Below are positions 8,538 to 15,030 of a stretch of DNA of 64,000 nt, one piece after another (the stretch's first letter is position 1; every line of letters begins with the position of its first letter). The position numbers were made by a program, and so were the translations under genes. The DNA is taken from the NCBI RefSeq assembly GCF_001613425.1, contig NZ_BDCI01000035.1, positions 392,316 to 456,315 on the forward strand. Direction: 5' to 3'. Below the pieces are notes generated by a model. The model had not been told where the DNA came from, ran no database searches, and saw only the letters and a program-made list of their open reading frames with translations. The stretch is from Nocardia vulneris (GTDB lineage: Bacteria; Actinomycetota; Actinomycetes; Mycobacteriales; Mycobacteriaceae).

Positions 8538-9041
8538 GCGGCCGACCGTACTCCGCCCAGGCCCGCCGAAGTGGTGACGGTGCCGCCGCACACAGGATGA
8601 CTCGGAATCGACGGCACCGCCCACCGGTCCCGGCGTACTGCCGGGACGAATACCCCCACTTCTTGCGAAACAGGCCGATACCGAATGGTTCTCGGTGCCG
8701 ACCGCGTCGGCGCGGTGCCGTCGGCTGCGCATCCGACGAAGGGTCGAACGGAGATGAACAGACACGACGACACCGCGATCGAGCCCGCGTGCACCGGGCG
8801 CCCTACGCACCGGGGCTCGGTATCACACGGTGGCCGATCCCGCCCGACAGGACCGGTCCACCAGCCATTCTACTACATAACGTAGTAGACAAAGGTCCTC
8901 GGATTGTCGCCGAAAGACCTGCGACCGGTCTCGAATCCCGTGTCCCACAACGCCCTCAACCACCTGCTCGAGGTCGCCGCGGGTGCCGGTTGCCCGGTCA
9001 TCATCGCCCGCCCACCGAGTTGAACCGCATCGTGATCGCTC
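8538..9041. other. 504-bp gap with a palindrome and a possible gene remnant
   Basis: No convincing full gene is visible. A short frame on the plus strand, 8904-9023, could start at TTG behind AAAGG and would encode about 39 residues ending GAGCPVIIARPPS. This looks like the tail of a larger protein and may be a remnant. An 8-bp-arm palindrome lies at 8869-8889 just before it. The rest shows no codon structure I can support. Confidence 0.5.
8869..8889. promoter_or_regulatory. BlaI/MecI-like palindromic operator
   Basis: TCTACTAC-ATAAC-GTAGTAGA has perfect 8-bp arms around a 5-bp spacer. TACTAC/GTAGTA dyads are the kind of site bound by actinobacterial BlaI-type winged-helix repressors. No BlaI-type gene or intact target is adjacent in this window. 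Confidence 0.55.
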
Positions 9042-9674
9042 TCAGATGAGCGACAGCCAGTAGTCCTGAAACGCTAGAAAGACCTGTAGCACAACGGCTG
9101 TGTAGAACAGCGCGACCACGGTCCAGCGCCAGTCGACTATTGCGCGCAGCGGGCGGGGCAGCGCTTCGCCGAGTTGATTGCTCAGCACGGCCAGCATGGG
9201 AGTGACTACCGCCCACACCACCATGCAGTAGGGGCAGAGCGCGTGAATCCGATAGAGCGTCTGGAAGATGAGCCAGCACACGAACCCGACACCGCAGGCC
9301 GTGCCGATCCAGAGTCCGATCCAGATCCACTGTGGCAGTGCGATTCTGGCCACGCTCAGCAGCGCGAGCGGCAGCACGACCGAGAACGCGACGACGCCGA
9401 TGATCGGATTGGGGAAACCGAGAACGGCCGCCTGCGGTGTCGCCATCACCGACCCGCACGACAGAATGGGATTGATACTGCACGACGGCCGATAGCCCGA
9501 ATCGACAAAGAGTTTGAACCGCTCCACCGTCAAGGTGAACGAGGCCAGCCAACCCGCCGCCGCGGCCAGCAGTAGTACCCACGCGGTGCTCGATCGAGCG
9601 ACGGACAACCGGCTCGGCTGCACTGCCGATACCGCATCGGCCACTTCGATCCGGGTCGGTTCAGCAAGGCTCAT
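9042..9674 (-). CDS. vitamin K epoxide reductase (VKOR) family membrane protein
   Basis: The 210-residue protein starts at ATG 9674 and has four to five membrane segments. The VKOR cysteines are present: Cys65 and Cys73 in PSCSINPILSC, and the redox pair Cys147-Cys150 (CPYC). Bacterial VKOR homologues reoxidise DsbA-like proteins by passing electrons to quinones, so this protein should support disulfide formation in exported proteins. No fused or adjacent DsbA is visible. It sits next to a WhiB regulator at the edge of the dormancy-like island. Confidence 0.9.
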   Translation of the reverse strand: MSLAEPTRIEVADAVSAVQPSRLSVARSSTAWVLLLAAAAGWLASFTLTVERFKLFVDSGYRPSCSINPILSCGSVMATPQAAVLGFPNPIIGVVAFSVVLPLALLSVARIALPQWIWIGLWIGTACGVGFVCWLIFQTLYRIHALCPYCMVVWAVVTPMLAVLSNQLGEALPRPLRAIVDWRWTVVALFYTAVVLQVFLAFQDYWLSLI

Positions 9675-9742
9675 GTAACACGAATATCCAGAACGGCATT
9701 CGTCGCACGAGGGCCTTTGTGCCACCGGATGCAGGCCGATGG

Positions 9743-10183
9743 TCACCGGCAGTCGACAAGCGTATGGCGACCGGCGCCGTCCATGGCGGTCACCACGATC
9801 TCGATCGCACGAGTTCGCCGAGCCGCGTTGTGCGTTGCCGCCGCACGCGATCGTTCCAGACTCGCGCGCAGCCGCGACAGCTTGATCCGCTGCCGACGGG
9901 TGAGCCCACCCCAGATACCCAAGACCTCGTTGTGTTCCATCGCGTACTCGAGGCAGGATTCGCGTACTTCGCACCGGCCACAGATCCGCACCGCGAGCAG
10001 CGAGGTCTCACCGGCCTCGGGAAAGAATTCCTCCGGATCGCTTTGTGCACAGCTCCCGCTGCCCGCCCACTCCCCCGCATCGCGCTCGAGTAGCTGTGCC
10101 GCCCGATCTAACACCGCACTACCGATCTCATATCCGTAGAATTGGATATCGCTGTTCCCCGCATCGAGAGCCGAATGGCACAC
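9743..10183 (-). CDS. WhiB-family iron-sulfur regulator
   Basis: The 146-residue protein has the four WhiB cysteines, Cys45, Cys68, Cys71 and Cys77 (CXnCX2CX5C), followed by the GIWGG turn at 89-93 and a basic TRRQRIKLSRLR tail. Such proteins hold a redox- or NO-sensitive 4Fe-4S cluster and usually act with the main sigma factor. The N-terminus is longer than in small WhiB proteins and the exact start is uncertain. A DosR-like box lies 58 bases upstream in the divergent promoter region, which suggests hypoxia- or NO-linked expression. Confidence 0.92.
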   Translation of the reverse strand: MCHSALDAGNSDIQFYGYEIGSAVLDRAAQLLERDAGEWAGSGSCAQSDPEEFFPEAGETSLLAVRICGRCEVRESCLEYAMEHNEVLGIWGGLTRRQRIKLSRLRASLERSRAAATHNAARRTRAIEIVVTAMDGAGRHTLVDCR

Positions 10184-10240
10184 CTCGGTAGGGCCGAAAC
10201 TCCTCCGGTTTCATGTCCGTGATGTTCGTCATTGCCGGTC

Positions 10241-10254
10241 AGGACTTACGTCCT
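10241..10254. promoter_or_regulatory. DosR-like box between WhiB and the divergent hypothetical gene
   Basis: AGGACTTACGTCCT matches the mycobacterial DosR core GGGACTWWAGTCCC at 11 of 14 positions by eye, and it is flanked by C/G to make a longer palindrome. It could serve the WhiB gene (minus) and the gene at 10334 (plus). The consensus is recalled from M. tuberculosis work; its use here is inferred. Confidence 0.55.
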
Positions 10255-10333
10255 GTGCGTGCGCGGCCGATCGGCCGGTCCAGTGGAGCCGAATTACTCT
10301 GCCCGGCAAGCGGATCAGGCGATACCTTCGCGA

Positions 10334-10861
10334 ATGGCCGCGCACTGCACCGTTCCGGCGGCCGACGGGCACCACGATTCGAGGGATACCGACTGGATGT
10401 TCGCGAACTGCACTACCCCACAGCGGATCTGCACGACCTACCGCGACCGCGGTCTGCCGGTGACCCTGCTCGGCTCCCATCCCTGTCTGCGCACCGATGA
10501 CCGGTTCGGCATGGTCACCATGCCGCGGCTACTCGGGTACGAGGTTTCCGCGGCAGCGCACACCGCCCCGGTCATGTTGCACACCAGGTCGAATCGCGTC
10601 GGCTTCCTCGTCCGCTACCCCGCCGACAGCCTCGATCCGGACCTCGTGCGACGACTGGACGAACTCGGCGTCACGATCGTGGCGCGCGGTAGCCGGATCA
10701 TGCTTCCACATTCGGACCGGCAGCTCGGCTGCTCACCGGTGTGGGTGGTCGAACCTGGTTACGTCACCACCCTCCCGATCGAGGCCGTCGTACTCAACGC
10801 GGTGTGCGCGGTGGCCGGCGGCGTGCCTACCGCACGTTCCGGCCACGCGTCGACGGCTTGA
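10334..10861 (+). CDS. hypothetical protein in the dormancy-like island
   Basis: The 175-residue protein is read from ATG 10334; the frame is open upstream, but only with a poor TTG start. It contains RSNRVGFLVRYPADSLDPDL, RLDELGVTIVARGSRIMLP and VVEPGYVTTLPIEAVV. There are five cysteines and no membrane segment or signal peptide. The segment around GSRIMLPHSD faintly recalls small primase/polymerase-N-like actinobacterial proteins, but I would not name it. Expression probably shares the DosR-like box at 10241. Confidence 0.62.
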   Translation: MAAHCTVPAADGHHDSRDTDWMFANCTTPQRICTTYRDRGLPVTLLGSHPCLRTDDRFGMVTMPRLLGYEVSAAAHTAPVMLHTRSNRVGFLVRYPADSLDPDLVRRLDELGVTIVARGSRIMLPHSDRQLGCSPVWVVEPGYVTTLPIEAVVLNAVCAVAGGVPTARSGHASTA

Positions 10862-10924
10862 GCCTCCACTTGCGGTAACCGAGCACACGCTCGACTATCG
10901 CTGCGCCACAACTGATCCGACTCC

Positions 10925-11485
10925 TTACGGCATTCCGAAGCGCGACAGTCTTTCGACCAGTTCACTACCCCAGCGCTCGGCCCGCGCGGACTCGTTGCCC
11001 GCCAACGGCCCCACTCGGGAGACGACCAGGAAACTTTCACGCCCCACGACATCGCAGGCGTGCCCGTGCAGGCGCTTCACGATCCGTCGCGCCGCGGACC
11101 CGGTGAAGATGCTTCGGCCCGCGACGGTATCGAACGCCGCGGCACGGACATTCAGCCGCGCGGGCAGCGCATCGAGCCACTCCCGCACGCCGGTCACGGA
11201 TCTGACCGCACCGTGCGATTCCGCTTGCCGACGTGATGTCGGCGTCGACAGACCCGCATTGTGCGTAGGCGCTCCCACCAGCAATAGATCGACGTCGTCC
11301 AGCGCAGGCACGGCCTGCGCGCCGACCACCGTGACGCTGCCCCCGCGCGCACGAATCCCCTCGGCGACGGACTCCGCGATGGACGCGGTGTTCCCGAAAC
11401 AAGACTCTACGACTATCAAGACATTCATGCCGCTCCCCTCGGCCTTACCGGGAGCGCGTGTTTCGGCGACAATGGAATTCGTCAA
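10925..11485 (-). CDS. flavodoxin-family protein
   Basis: The core begins MNVLIVVESCFGNTASIAES, a flavodoxin P-loop that binds the FMN phosphate, and continues with LLLVGAPTHNAG and a C-terminal LVVSRVGPLAGNE strand. A TTG at 11485 follows a perfect AGGAGGT with good spacing (186 residues). An internal ATG at 11428 also has a GAGGGG site (167 residues); either could be used. It is the last gene of the operon regulator, LpqN-like protein, flavodoxin (gap 30 bases) and may act as a small electron carrier or redox sensor. Confidence 0.88.
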   Translation of the reverse strand: MTNSIVAETRAPGKAEGSGMNVLIVVESCFGNTASIAESVAEGIRARGGSVTVVGAQAVPALDDVDLLLVGAPTHNAGLSTPTSRRQAESHGAVRSVTGVREWLDALPARLNVRAAAFDTVAGRSIFTGSAARRIVKRLHGHACDVVGRESFLVVSRVGPLAGNESARAERWGSELVERLSRFGMP

Positions 11486-11515
11486 CGTGTTACCTCCTGC
11501 ATACCTATGACGGCG

Positions 11516-12085
11516 TTATCGGGGCAGGGTCACCCACCAACCGTTGAACTGGTCGAAATCTTTCGACGCCCACCCGGCGGCCTCGGGAGCCGAGGGCAAT
11601 TGGCTGGTGATGGTGAGCTGCACCAGATACTGGCAACCGCTATCACCTATGACGAGGTATCGGGTGTCGGCCCGTAGTCGTAGTGAGTCGAGGACGTAGG
11701 TGCCCGCGATGAGGCAGGACGGATAACCCTCGTACCGTGCTTCATCGACATGGATTTCGTCCCAGCCGGGAAGTCGGCGTGCGTCGAATACAGCGTGCGT
11801 GAGCAGCTCGAGGTAATCGACACCAGGAGTCAATCGCACGAGGACGAGCACCGCGTTGTCGACCCAGCCGTAGCCTTCGATCGGCGGCCGGGCCCAGATC
11901 GAATAGACGTCGCGGAAGTATCCGCGCGCCACTTGCGTCCAAGGCGACGGCGGGACGATCGACACCGTCGGTACACCGGTCGCACCCGGCCGCAGCTGCT
12001 CATATCGAACTCCGCAGGCAGCCAAGTAGGTCGCGAGGCCCGCTTCGGCGTCGTGCTCGTGCGCAGACGACCAGCGACCGTTCAT
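11516..12085 (-). CDS. LpqN/LpqT-like protein without a signal peptide
   Basis: The 189-residue protein overlaps the upstream regulator stop by four bases. Its layout (VSIVPPSPWTQV, then DNAVLVLVRLTPGVDYLELL, then YPSCLIAGTYVLDSLRL and a terminal YLVQLTITSQLP strand) resembles the mycobacterial LpqN/LpqT family. Unlike LpqN it has no lipobox or export signal, so it is predicted to be cytosolic. LpqN proteins are linked to cell-envelope functions and ESX biology. Here its translation is coupled to a DevR-like regulator. Confidence 0.72.
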   Translation of the reverse strand: MNGRWSSAHEHDAEAGLATYLAACGVRYEQLRPGATGVPTVSIVPPSPWTQVARGYFRDVYSIWARPPIEGYGWVDNAVLVLVRLTPGVDYLELLTHAVFDARRLPGWDEIHVDEARYEGYPSCLIAGTYVLDSLRLRADTRYLVIGDSGCQYLVQLTITSQLPSAPEAAGWASKDFDQFNGWWVTLPR

Positions 12086-12729
12086 CGCACACTGCTGGAC
12101 GGCTGCAACTCCAGGGCGAGCACCGCTGCCTGACTTCGTCGCTCGACCCCCAGTTTGGTCAGCAGCCGGGAAACGTAGTTCCGGATCGTCTTTTCCGCCA
12201 GCGACATTCGTTCCGCAATCTGTCGATTCGACAGTCCTTCGCCGAGCAGTTCGAGCAACGTCCGCTCCTGCGCGGTGAGATGCGCGAAAGGACCGCTGCG
12301 TGCGGCGCCGTCCGCGCGCAACTTGGACATGAGCGCGGCCGCGGCGCGGTTGTCGAGCAACGATTTACCCGACCCGACCTCACGAATGGCGTCGACCAAC
12401 TCCACCGTGCCGATGTCCTTGACGACGTAGCCGCTGACTCCCGCCCGGATGGCGTTCAGCATCGTTTTCTCGTCGATGAACGCGGTGAGGATCAGCAACT
12501 GCGCGCCCAGCCCGTGATTCTGCAGTTCACGGCACAGCGCTATGCCGTCACCATCGGGCAGCCGGATTTCGAGCACGACAACGTCGGGACGCAGCCGCAA
12601 GATGTCTTCGATGGCCCGGGACACCGTCTCCGCCTCCCCGACCAGCTCGAGGTCGGGTTCGGCGCCGATCAGGTCGGCAATCCCACGCCGGACGATGTGA
12701 TGCCCATCGACCAGGAACACTCTAGTCAC
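12082..12729 (-). CDS. DevR/DosR-like NarL-type response regulator lacking the phospho-acceptor Asp
   Basis: The 215-residue protein starts at GTG 12729 behind GGAGGGG and aligns without gaps to M. tuberculosis DevR for the first 100 or so residues as I recall that sequence. Asp8 is kept, but the second acid is Gly9 and the phospho-acceptor position 54 is Glu (VVLEIRLPDGDG, codon GAA). Thr82 and Lys104 are kept. The C-terminal helix-turn-helix is very DevR-like: LTAQERTLLELL, SNRQIAERMSLAEKTIRNYV, with Lys and Asn of the recognition helix retained. It should therefore bind DosR-type boxes but cannot be phosphorylated at Asp54; Glu may mimic the active state. It heads an operon with the LpqN-like and flavodoxin genes. 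Confidence 0.9.
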   Translation of the reverse strand: MTRVFLVDGHHIVRRGIADLIGAEPDLELVGEAETVSRAIEDILRLRPDVVVLEIRLPDGDGIALCRELQNHGLGAQLLILTAFIDEKTMLNAIRAGVSGYVVKDIGTVELVDAIREVGSGKSLLDNRAAAALMSKLRADGAARSGPFAHLTAQERTLLELLGEGLSNRQIAERMSLAEKTIRNYVSRLLTKLGVERRSQAAVLALELQPSSSVR

Positions 12730-12952
12730 GCACAAACCCCTCCGGCAGAACGTCCGGGCGGGCAGCACTGCGCCGATTACCCAGCTCGGACAACAGGTCT
12801 CGCGTTCGGCGCCGGATTCGGCACAGATCCCCATCCGAGCTGATCGAGCCACGAGCTGCCCGAATCTACTCGCTACTCAATGTATCGGTAACGGATGAGT
12901 CCGCCTGCGGGCAAAGGTCACAACGGTATCCGACCAATGGGCAAGGGATTTC

Positions 12953-12966
12953 ATGACTTTTGTCCC
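12953..12966. promoter_or_regulatory. DosR-like box upstream of the glycine-rich protein
   Basis: ATGACTTTTGTCCC matches the core GGGACTWWAGTCCC at 11 of 14 positions, with a perfect right half. It is about 280 bases before the glycine-rich protein gene and about 225 bases from the DevR-like gene, so either could be the target. Confidence 0.5.
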
Positions 12967-13082
12967 AACTACGCGGGACAGTGCCCGCCTGCCCATCGGG
13001 GTAATAGATCGTGCCGAACAATTGGCACACGGGACACTGGTCACACGATATCCGGACAGAATGTCCCGGCGTCCGATGACTC

Positions 13083-13096
13083 CGGACTTCTGTTCA
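13083..13096. promoter_or_regulatory. weaker DosR-like box upstream of the glycine-rich protein
   Basis: CGGACTTCTGTTCA matches 9 of 14 core positions and resembles the hspX-type variant GGGACTTCTGTCCC. It is about 150 bases before the start at 13244. Confidence 0.35.
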
Positions 13097-13243
13097 CGGC
13101 ACAGTCGCGGTGATTCGATTGTCACTCGGCATCAGTTCTCGGAATTGCTTTCGAGAATTCCAACGATCGTCCGTGATGCCGCACAGGCTACGCGAAATTT
13201 CGGTAACGCGTAGCAGTCGAATGATCGAATCAAAGGAGAACGA

Positions 13244-14182
13244 ATGTCCGCGAGACATGGCTTTGCGCGAATGGGAATCGTATCTGTCGTAGCCACGGCA
13301 GGAATTGCATCAGGCCAGTGCTTCGCTTCCGCCGAGCCGGTGGCTCAGTTGGCAAACCCGCTCCTCCGTACCGCCGCAGCGGACGTCGCCCAGCCCGTCG
13401 TGGCCCCCTGGGACAACGTCGGCCAGGGCCGGGGCACCGATTTCGAACCGGGAACAAATGGGGTCCTGAGCGATACCGTCATCAAGCCCGAATACTTTCC
13501 ACTGGTCGATCAGCGCCGGCGGGAACTGTTGTCGGCGGCCACGCTCGACGGCGCGGCCGACGGCGCGGCGATCGGCGGGATCGGCGGGGCCGCCGTCGGC
13601 GCGACCGTCGGGGCGATCACCGGACTCGGTACCGGGCTGGCCGCGGTGCCGATCGGAGCCGGCATCGGCGCCGGCGCCGGTCTGGTGATCGGCGGCGTCG
13701 GCGCCGCCACGATCGGCACGCTCACCGGCATGGCCCTCGGCTGCGTCGTCGGGCTGCCGGCCGTGATCGTCGGATGCATCCCCGGCGCGGTGATCGGTGG
13801 CATCGTCGGCGGTGTGGCCGGAACCATCGCCGGAGCCGTCGTCGGACCACTGGCCGGCACCGCAATCGGCGCAGGCGCCGGTGCGGGCGTCGCGACCGCC
13901 GCAGGCCTGGGCACCGCGGCCGTCGCCACGCCCGTCGGTGCGGCGATCGGCGCCGGTCTCGGTGCCGCGATCGGTGCGGCGACCGCGGCCTCGCAGGCCA
14001 ATCAGGGTCTGGCTCAGCAGAACCTGAACGACCTCGAAGGGTTCGCCTACACGCAGCGCCAGGACGCCGCGGCACCCGTCTCCGCCGCGGTCGAGCCGGT
14101 GGCCAGGCAGCTACAGCAAGGCCTGACCGATGTCAGCACGGCAATCAATTCCGTCACCGAGCAGTTCCAGCTGGTGCGGTAA
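13244..14182 (+). CDS. exported glycine-zipper-rich protein
   Basis: The 312-residue protein starts at ATG 13244 behind AAAGGAG. A signal peptide is visible (basic start, GIVSVVATAGIASG core, likely cut near FASAEP). Residues about 105-250 are dominated by Gly/Ala with repeated GxxxG and AxxxG patterns (for example GAAIGGIGGAAVGATVGAI), typical of glycine-zipper segments that pack in membranes. The C-terminal 60 residues are polar and helical. It is probably an envelope protein of unknown role. The boxes at 12953 and 13083 suggest hypoxia-type control. Confidence 0.8.
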   Translation: MSARHGFARMGIVSVVATAGIASGQCFASAEPVAQLANPLLRTAAADVAQPVVAPWDNVGQGRGTDFEPGTNGVLSDTVIKPEYFPLVDQRRRELLSAATLDGAADGAAIGGIGGAAVGATVGAITGLGTGLAAVPIGAGIGAGAGLVIGGVGAATIGTLTGMALGCVVGLPAVIVGCIPGAVIGGIVGGVAGTIAGAVVGPLAGTAIGAGAGAGVATAAGLGTAAVATPVGAAIGAGLGAAIGAATAASQANQGLAQQNLNDLEGFAYTQRQDAAAPVSAAVEPVARQLQQGLTDVSTAINSVTEQFQLVR

Positions 14183-14190
14183 CCGAGGCG

Positions 14191-14229
14191 GCGCGGTGCT
14201 CACACAGAGCCGGACAGTGAGCACCGCGC
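14191..14229. terminator. bidirectional hairpin between convergent genes
   Basis: GCGCGGTGCTCAC and GTGAGCACCGCGC form a perfect 13-bp inverted repeat with a 13-base loop. It lies midway between the stop codons of the converging glycine-rich and flavodoxin genes. No T-tract follows, as is common in actinobacteria. Confidence 0.8.
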
Positions 14230-14279
14230 TGCCGTCGGCGGCTCCGGCCACCGGTCGGCGCGGCAGGCGGCGCACGGAC

Positions 14280-14858
14280 TCAGGGGCGGACGATGGTCAC
14301 CGCGGTTTGCGGCAACCCGAGCGACTCCCCGATCTTCGCCGACCATGCGGCTATATCGGCCCAGTCGCGCAGGTCCCCGTACCGCATGCCGCCGAGGACC
14401 CGATAGATCGTGCGGGCCTTGAAGTCGACCCCGGCCCGTTCGTAATGACCGGCGAAAGCGTGGTAGTCCTCGGGGGCGATCAATGCGCGCAGTGCCGCGA
14501 TTTCCTTCGGCACCTTCCGGCCCAGCCGTCGGCCCAGGGGTCCGACGAGCGCGGGCCCGAGACCGACGCTGAACAACCAGACCCGTTTCGTGGCAAGGAT
14601 ATCCGCGTGCGCGCGAATGAACGATGCCGCCGGCGGGAGGAATTCCCGGTGATGAATCGCACTGCCCAGAACGATCGCATCGAACCCGGTGAGCTGTGGC
14701 GCATGGTTGACCCCCGCGACGACGACCTCTGCCCCGCGCGCCGTCAGGTCCTGCCCGAAGTATTCCGCGATGTCGCGGGTGGACCCCTGGGCCGTAGCGA
14801 ATATCACTGCGATGCGAGTACCTGGCGTTCCCATGCCATTCATGGTGGCTGCACACAA
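14280..14858 (-). CDS. flavodoxin-domain protein (HemG-like flavodoxin family)
   Basis: The 192-residue protein has an FMN-binding start, RIAVIFATAQGSTRDIAEYF, then VLGSAIHHREFLPPAASFI, VWLFSVGLGPALVG and a C-terminal RTIYRVLGGMRYGDLRDWA. This arrangement matches the flavodoxin-domain family often annotated as protoporphyrinogen-oxidase-like; the actual reaction is unknown. Proteins of this family occur in mycobacterial stress regulons. DosR-like sequence lies 36-50 bases upstream. Confidence 0.85.
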   Translation of the reverse strand: MCAATMNGMGTPGTRIAVIFATAQGSTRDIAEYFGQDLTARGAEVVVAGVNHAPQLTGFDAIVLGSAIHHREFLPPAASFIRAHADILATKRVWLFSVGLGPALVGPLGRRLGRKVPKEIAALRALIAPEDYHAFAGHYERAGVDFKARTIYRVLGGMRYGDLRDWADIAAWSAKIGESLGLPQTAVTIVRP

Positions 14859-14893
14859 CGGTTTTCGGCAGAGGCGTACGGCCCACGCGATCA

Positions 14894-14907
14894 GGACGAA
14901 AAGTCCC
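14894..14907. promoter_or_regulatory. DosR-like box between the flavodoxin and TnpB-like genes
   Basis: On the minus strand it reads GGGACTTTTCGTCC, 10 of 14 to the DosR core. A weaker second copy (about 9 of 14) follows at about 14913-14926, giving the paired layout seen at many mycobacterial DosR promoters. It is well placed for the flavodoxin gene at 14858 and about 125 bases before the TnpB-like gene. Confidence 0.5.
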
Positions 14908-15030
14908 CGTCTGATGGACCATTCCCCCTTTTCCTACGACGCGACGTTTGCCTATCGTGAAAACGTCGATCCACGATGCGTTCATTTCTTGTCGCCGGCG
15001 GCCCAGACATCAGCCAGAGGGAGGTGACCG

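Larger units (their letters stand above)
12730..13243. other. 514-bp divergent intergenic region with clustered DosR-like sites
   Basis: No gene is supported here. The region separates the DevR-like operon (minus) from the glycine-rich exported protein (plus). It holds at least two DosR-like boxes (12953-12966 and 13083-13096), a weaker one at 13031-13044 (10 of 14), and several GGGAC/GTCCC half-sites. An AAGGAG ribosome site for the downstream gene is at about 13232. Confidence 0.6.

Noticed and set aside
8904..9023. Possible 39-residue gene after the BlaI-like palindrome
   Set aside because: It would need a TTG start and matches no family I can name. It is kept only as a possible remnant.
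12973..12988. Palindrome GCGGGACAGTGCCCGC as another DosR box
   Set aside because: GGGAC and the right half are 2 bases too close for the DosR spacing. It may be a chance GC palindrome or a different site.
13054..13068. CGGACAGAATGTCCCG as a DosR box
   Set aside because: The gap between GGAC and GTCC is five bases, not four, so the half-sites are out of register.
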